Shown: positions 22,110 through 25,544 of the stretch, piece after piece | Numbering within the stretch: position 1 is the stretch's first letter | Layout: each line of letters begins with the position of its first letter | Assembly (NCBI GenBank): GCA_016234065.1 | Contig: JACQLJ010000012.1 | Span: 1-25,544 of the forward strand | Direction: 5' to 3' | DNA length: 25,544 nt | Source of the DNA: Candidatus Pacearchaeota archaeon | GTDB taxonomy: Archaea > Nanobdellota > Nanobdellia > Pacearchaeales > GW2011-AR1 | The notes under the pieces: model-generated | Seen by the model: only the letters and a program-made list of their open reading frames with translations | What the model was told of the DNA's origin: nothing | Databases searched by the model: none | Made by a program: the position numbers and the translations under genes

Positions 22110-22421
22110 ATGCCTAATAATAGATCATTATATGTGGGTAAATATACTACTGGATTCAATGATGGCATGCCAATTGAATCTGATGTTTATTTTATTGCAT
22201 CAAACCATCAAAGAGCATTTGAAATGTTTTCCTAATTTCTAGGAAGAAAGGAGAAAATTCAAGGAGGAACTGATCTTACCAGAAAATTTGTTAGCTTAGA
22301 AGAGAGATGGGGAGAAGTTTTAATAGACGAGATTATAGAAAAAGAAGGGGAAGGAAATGTAGTGAATGACAAACGAGTCGTGCCTCTTCGTACATCATAT
22401 GGATTTAGAGACAATTCTTAA
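22110..22421 (+). pseudogene. hypothetical gene interrupted by an in-frame TAA
   Basis: From the ATG at 22110 one frame reads 41 codons (MPNNRSLYVGKYTTGF..., ending AFEMFS), meets TAA at 22233-22235 and then stays open for 61 more codons (FLGRKEKIQGGTDLTRKF...GFRDNS) to TAA at 22419. Both parts look protein-like and together give about 103 residues, the size of other small proteins here. A TATA-like CTTATAAATAAA (22081-22092) lies 18-29 bp upstream. Either a recent nonsense mutation, a sequencing error, or a two-part gene. Family not recognised. Confidence 0.5.
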
Positions 22422-22458
22422 AAAATGACAGAATAGAGAATAAATAAAATCCAAAACA

Positions 22459-22469
22459 CTTTTATAGTT
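22459..22469 (+). promoter_or_regulatory. TATA box of dph2
   Basis: CTTTTATAGTT, 19-29 bp upstream of the ATG at 22488. Confidence 0.5.
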
Positions 22470-22487
22470 ATTTCTTAAAGTTAAATC

Positions 22488-23474
22488 ATGACATTGGATT
22501 TTGAAAAACAAAAACTTGTAGAAGAATTAAAAAGAATAAAACCAAAAAGAGTTTTGGTCCAGTTAGCTGAAGGAATAAAGCAGAATTCAAATGAAATTGC
22601 AGACATTATTGAGCCGCTTGGAATTGAGGTGATTTTTTCAGGCGAAACATCTTGGGGTGCTTGCTCTGTCGCTGTTCATGAAGCAAAAGAATTAAACTGC
22701 GATTTAATAGTTCATTTCGGACACGCAAAATTCATTGATGTTGATTTTCCTATTTTATATATTGAAGTAAAAGATATTTTGAATTTAGAACCATTGTTGA
22801 AAAAATCTCTAAAAGAACTCAAAGAATTTCATACTATTGGATTGAGTTATTCAATTCAGCACAGGCATGAAATTGAAAATATTGTGAAGTTTTATGAAAA
22901 AAATAGGAAAAAAGTTATCTTGTCAAAAAAATCAGGACATGCTGCTTATGAAGGACACATTGTCGGATGTGAATACTCTGGATTAAAGCTAATTGAAAAA
23001 GAAGTTGATGCTTTTGTGATAATCGGAAATAATTTTCATTCAATGGGAGCTGCTTTAAGTGTTGCAAAACCAGTTATGCTTCTTGATGTTTACAATGATG
23101 AGGTAAAAAATGTGGAAAAGTTAAGAGAAAAAATTCTAAAGCAAAGAGCAATATCAATTCAAAAACTCAGAGATGCGAAAAATGTTGGGATAATAATTGA
23201 AGTGAAACCAGGACAGAAATTTGGAAATCCAAAATACCTTGTCACCAAATTAAAAGAGCAAGGAAAAAATCCGATTGTGATAACAATGTCCGAAGTCACA
23301 ACTGATAAGATAATGAATTTTTACAATATTGATGCTTTTATTGAACTGGCATGCCCAAGAATTGCAATAGATGATTTTGCAAAATATCCGAAGCCGATTC
23401 TTACTTTCAAGGAAGCGCTTGTTGCTTTAAACGTTAAGACGTGGGAAGAAATTCTTAAGATTGGGATTGTTTAG
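22488..23474 (+). CDS. dph2: 2-(3-amino-3-carboxypropyl)histidine synthase (Dph2)
   Basis: First step of diphthamide synthesis: an unusual [4Fe-4S] radical enzyme moves the aminocarboxypropyl group of SAM to a His of EF-2. Three cluster Cys are visible: C59 in WGACSVA, C161 in VGCEYSG and C289 in ELACPRIAIDD, close to those of the Pyrococcus enzyme. QLAEGI, IVHFGHA and GNPKYLVTKL are further family blocks. At 328 aa it is complete. The ATG has a TATA box about 20-29 bp upstream. Together with dph6 at 445 it shows that this organism modifies EF-2. Confidence 0.95.
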   Translation: MTLDFEKQKLVEELKRIKPKRVLVQLAEGIKQNSNEIADIIEPLGIEVIFSGETSWGACSVAVHEAKELNCDLIVHFGHAKFIDVDFPILYIEVKDILNLEPLLKKSLKELKEFHTIGLSYSIQHRHEIENIVKFYEKNRKKVILSKKSGHAAYEGHIVGCEYSGLKLIEKEVDAFVIIGNNFHSMGAALSVAKPVMLLDVYNDEVKNVEKLREKILKQRAISIQKLRDAKNVGIIIEVKPGQKFGNPKYLVTKLKEQGKNPIVITMSEVTTDKIMNFYNIDAFIELACPRIAIDDFAKYPKPILTFKEALVALNVKTWEEILKIGIV

Positions 23475-23508
23475 ATAAACTTAAAAATAGTATTTTTGTG
23501 GTATTTTT

Positions 23509-23916
23509 ATGTTAACACGAAAACTTTTTTCTGGACTTGTTTTGTCAGCTGGATTGTTGCAAACAGCATGCATTCCTTCTTTAATTCTCGCCACAATTTT
23601 ATCAAAAGAACCATGCACAAGAGACTATGCTGGAGAATTTCATGATGGAGACAAAACATTTGGTATGAGATTCCATGAGGATCCAAAAGAGGGTAATCTT
23701 TTAGTTGTTACGTATCAGGGTGAGAGAATAAACTTTTTTGATAATGGCAAAGGTGTGAATAAGCTTAAATTGATTGGAACAGAAGATGTAATTCTTAAAG
23801 AGTATGATATTAGTCCAGGAGACATAATTGCAGAAGGCGTGCAGAAGAGATACGAAGATTATGTTGGAAGGTTAAGATCAGAAGGAAGTTTAAAACAAAG
23901 TGGAAGTTGTGATTAA
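23509..23916 (+). CDS. small secreted or membrane-anchored protein, 135 aa
   Basis: A basic start (MLTRKLF) and hydrophobic segment (about 8-32, SGLVLSAGLLQTACIPSLIL) look like a signal peptide or anchor. LQTAC resembles a lipobox but has Gln at -3, so lipidation is uncertain. The remainder (about 36-135) is a charged extracytoplasmic domain (YAGEFHDGDKTFGMRFHEDP, LLVVTYQGERINFF) ending in SGSCD. Two Cys (C36, C134) could form a disulfide. Family not recognised. It ends 9 bp before the VTT membrane protein gene and is probably cotranscribed. Confidence 0.6.
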   Translation: MLTRKLFSGLVLSAGLLQTACIPSLILATILSKEPCTRDYAGEFHDGDKTFGMRFHEDPKEGNLLVVTYQGERINFFDNGKGVNKLKLIGTEDVILKEYDISPGDIIAEGVQKRYEDYVGRLRSEGSLKQSGSCD

Positions 23917-23925
23917 TTTTATCTA

Positions 23926-24576
23926 ATGCTATCTGAAAAAACAAAATCATTTTTTGGGGTTTTTTTAATTTTTATATTTTTCATACTATCTTCATATGCA
24001 GTAAGAACAAATCTTGATTTTTTCAGGGAAGTTGTAGGTATTGGATATCTTGGAAGTTTGATTTACATTCTTATAATAATATTTGCCATTGTTGTCGCAC
24101 CAATAAGCGCTATGCCCCTAATGCCTGTTGCATCAAATATTTATGGCTGGTTTTACGGCGCGGTTTTCACAATAGTTGGCTGGACTCTTGGCTCATTTGT
24201 TGTATTTTTTCTATGCAGAAAATACGGAATTGATTTAGTGAAAAAATTTGTCTCATTAAAAAGTATTTACAAGATAGAATCAAAAATTCCAAAAGGAGAG
24301 GTTTTCTTTGATATTCTTTTGCTTAGGATGATTGTGCCTGTTGACATTTTGAGTTATGCGCTTTCATTATTTACAAAAGTAAAATTCAGAACTTACGCAA
24401 TCACAACAATAATTGGAATAACACCTTTTGCTTTTGTATGGTCTTATTTAGGAGTCATACCATTGATTTATCAGATTCTTGGCATAACAGCAATTGTATT
24501 ATTAATAACTTTAGTTCATTTACTGAGGGAATTGGCGAAAGATTCAAAAAAGGCTGGGAAAAAATTTTATAAATGA
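23926..24576 (+). CDS. VTT/DedA-like (TVP38/TMEM64 family) membrane protein
   Basis: A 216-aa polytopic protein with about six hydrophobic segments (8-26, 40-62, 70-95, 120-142, 152-172, 176-198). The conserved VTT core is visible: PISAMPLMPVASNIYGWFYGAV (58-80 region), then GSFVVFFLCRKYG, and the later LLRMIVPVDILSYALSLFTK (130-150) and FRTYAITTIIGITPFAF. Family members act in lipid scrambling, membrane homeostasis or transport. The specific role is unknown. A basic tail (DSKKAGKKFYK) ends it. It follows the secreted protein gene by 9 bp. Confidence 0.85.
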   Translation: MLSEKTKSFFGVFLIFIFFILSSYAVRTNLDFFREVVGIGYLGSLIYILIIIFAIVVAPISAMPLMPVASNIYGWFYGAVFTIVGWTLGSFVVFFLCRKYGIDLVKKFVSLKSIYKIESKIPKGEVFFDILLLRMIVPVDILSYALSLFTKVKFRTYAITTIIGITPFAFVWSYLGVIPLIYQILGITAIVLLITLVHLLRELAKDSKKAGKKFYK

Positions 24577-24594
24577 CTATTATAATAAAAGATT

Positions 24595-24972
24595 ATGGGC
24601 TATGGAGAAGAGATAAATATGTTTGGGAATGACCCAGAAGACATTAAAACAATAGAAGATACAATAAGAGGTTATTTTTCAGAAAAAGGACACTACCTTG
24701 GGGTGGAGGAAAAAATTCTTAATGATCTTAGAGTTTCTCGAGCGAGAAGATTATCTGGAGAGGCAGCAGAAATTTGGGGTATAATAAATGATGAAAAAAC
24801 TAATGATGATTTTAGATTATTATTAAATCGTTTACATAGGGCAGGATTTGAAGATTGGTGTGGAAAAAGCTTGGCTTTTGGAGGAAGAGATTTTTATGGC
24901 TTAGAGAGCTTATTTAGATACTTATGGAGTTTACTTCAAAAATCAAACAATCTCTATCTAGACTTAAGATAA
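24595..24972 (+). CDS. hypothetical protein, 125 aa
   Basis: Not recognised. Mostly helical and charged (DPEDIKTIEDTIRGYFSEKG, RVSRARRLSGEAAEIWGIIN), with an aromatic C-terminus (RDFYGLESLFRYLWSLLQ). One Cys. A TATA-like TTTATAAATGAC near the end of the previous gene (about 24566-24577) lies 18-29 bp before the ATG, which supports this start. Confidence 0.55.
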   Translation: MGYGEEINMFGNDPEDIKTIEDTIRGYFSEKGHYLGVEEKILNDLRVSRARRLSGEAAEIWGIINDEKTNDDFRLLLNRLHRAGFEDWCGKSLAFGGRDFYGLESLFRYLWSLLQKSNNLYLDLR

Positions 24973-25033
24973 CCCAAAAAAGGAAAAATGGTTAGTTTCA
25001 TAAGGTTTAAAAGAAATCTTTCTACATAATAAA

Positions 25034-25225
25034 ATGGCAATTGAGTATACCCATATGGGATTTATGAAGATTGATGAAGTGGAATCCGAAGCAGAAACTA
25101 GAAGTATAAGAAATTTAGAAACAACACTTAAAGATAAAATAGCTTCTGGAAAATTAGTTGGAGAAAACTTAGAAGGCGCAAAATATGTCCTTGAAAGAAT
25201 TGCCCATAATTTTCCTTCTGACTAA
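25034..25225 (+). CDS. hypothetical protein, 63 aa
   Basis: Not recognised. Probably a helical hairpin (VESEAETRSIRNLETTLKDK; then NLEGAKYVLERIAHNF). No Cys or membrane segment. The gene has its own 61-bp upstream gap and converges on the DUF1858 gene with 2 bp between stops. Confidence 0.45.
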   Translation: MAIEYTHMGFMKIDEVESEAETRSIRNLETTLKDKIASGKLVGENLEGAKYVLERIAHNFPSD

Positions 25226-25227
25226 AG

Positions 25228-25470
25228 TTAACTCTTCTTAACTTCCTTAATCAAAGTGTTGGCATCTTTTATCATCATTTCAACATCTTCATCTGTTAAG
25301 CCGTGGACTTTCGCACCAATTTCTATTGTATCATGATGCGAGAAATTACAGCCGAGGCAGTGCAATCCATAACCCAATAATATCGGAGTAATTTCAGGAT
25401 ATTTATCAATAATGTCATTGATTTTTACATCTTTAGTTATTAGTTCAATTTTCTTCGTTTCGGTATTCAT
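25228..25470 (-). CDS. DUF1858 / hybrid-cluster-protein-associated redox disulfide domain protein
   Basis: An 80-aa stand-alone domain. The sequence LGYGLHCLGCNFSHHDTIEIGA (32-53) with C38-x2-C41 and the following GLTDEDVEMMIKDAN matches the DUF1858 (TIGR03980-like) family, proposed to carry a redox disulfide or bind a metal and often met near redox enzymes. Cytosolic. Its N-terminal ITKDVKINDIIDKYPEI is typical. In this window it adds to the redox genes at 19044-22060, though it is 3 kb away and on the other strand. Confidence 0.88.
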   Translation of the reverse strand: MNTETKKIELITKDVKINDIIDKYPEITPILLGYGLHCLGCNFSHHDTIEIGAKVHGLTDEDVEMMIKDANTLIKEVKKS

Positions 25471-25544
25471 AGAAAGTTACTTAGAAAAAGATAATTAAAA
25501 AATCTTCTAATATGTTTTATAGTTACTTTATAGTAGTTAATAAT

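Noticed and set aside
22057..22242. 61-aa frame overlapping the interrupted gene
   Set aside because: It is in another frame from the longer protein-like reading and begins at the peroxiredoxin stop with no promoter.
1..25544. CRISPR array, insertion sequence, rRNA or replication origin
   Set aside because: No regularly spaced repeats, transposase, rRNA sequence or Orc/Cdc6-linked repeats were seen.

Overview
The window reads as AT-rich archaeal DNA, most likely from a small-genome DPANN lineage (Woesearchaeota/Pacearchaeota-like; this placement is inference). Archaeal marks seen directly are an archaeal-type GluRS with its zinc knuckle, Dph2 and Dph6 of diphthamide synthesis, ribosomal proteins uL16/L10e and eL33/L35Ae, a type IV pilin-like N-terminus, TATA boxes 20-35 bp upstream of many starts with little or no leader, and a tRNA-His whose intron forms a bulge-helix-bulge.

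Layout. 1-2574: a small divergent gene, then a translationally coupled run of dph6, histidine phosphatase, GNAT and GATase-like genes. 2571-5150: minus-strand block of tRNA-His (57-nt intron), a Cys-rich LMW phosphatase and hisS, so tRNA-His lies next to its own synthetase. 5150-7170: pilin-like gene, a GluRS lacking the anticodon-binding domain, and a coiled-coil protein. 7274-12359: four large plus-strand genes I mostly cannot name: a 504-aa helical protein, a Lys-rich protein, a 609-aa TIM-barrel metalloprotein-like protein with a large insertion, and a nucleotidyltransferase with a HEPN-like tail. 12362-13177: two unknown minus-strand genes. 13258-13390: a noncoding inverted-repeat element that shares motifs with another at 5046-5106. 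13460-14802: eL33, a Cys-rich unknown and uL16 in one operon. 14862-18684: unknown genes including a tandem-HTH protein, a 594-aa paralogue of the nucleotidyltransferase/HEPN-like protein with a duplicated domain, and a possible caspase-fold protein. 18763-18833: tRNA-Val(UAC). 19044-22060: redox cluster of TrxB-like flavoprotein, tandem small paralogues, [2Fe-2S] ferredoxin and 2-Cys peroxiredoxin. 22110-22421: a gene cut by an in-frame stop. 22488-25470: dph2, a secreted small protein, a VTT/DedA-like membrane protein, two small unknowns and a DUF1858 protein.

The best candidate for an undescribed system is the pair of nucleotidyltransferase/HEPN-like paralogues (11373-12359 and 16147-17931), the first immediately downstream of the TIM-barrel, Lys-rich and 504-aa helical genes. 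A second is the pair of noncoding elements bounded by ACAACTA...TAGTTGT.
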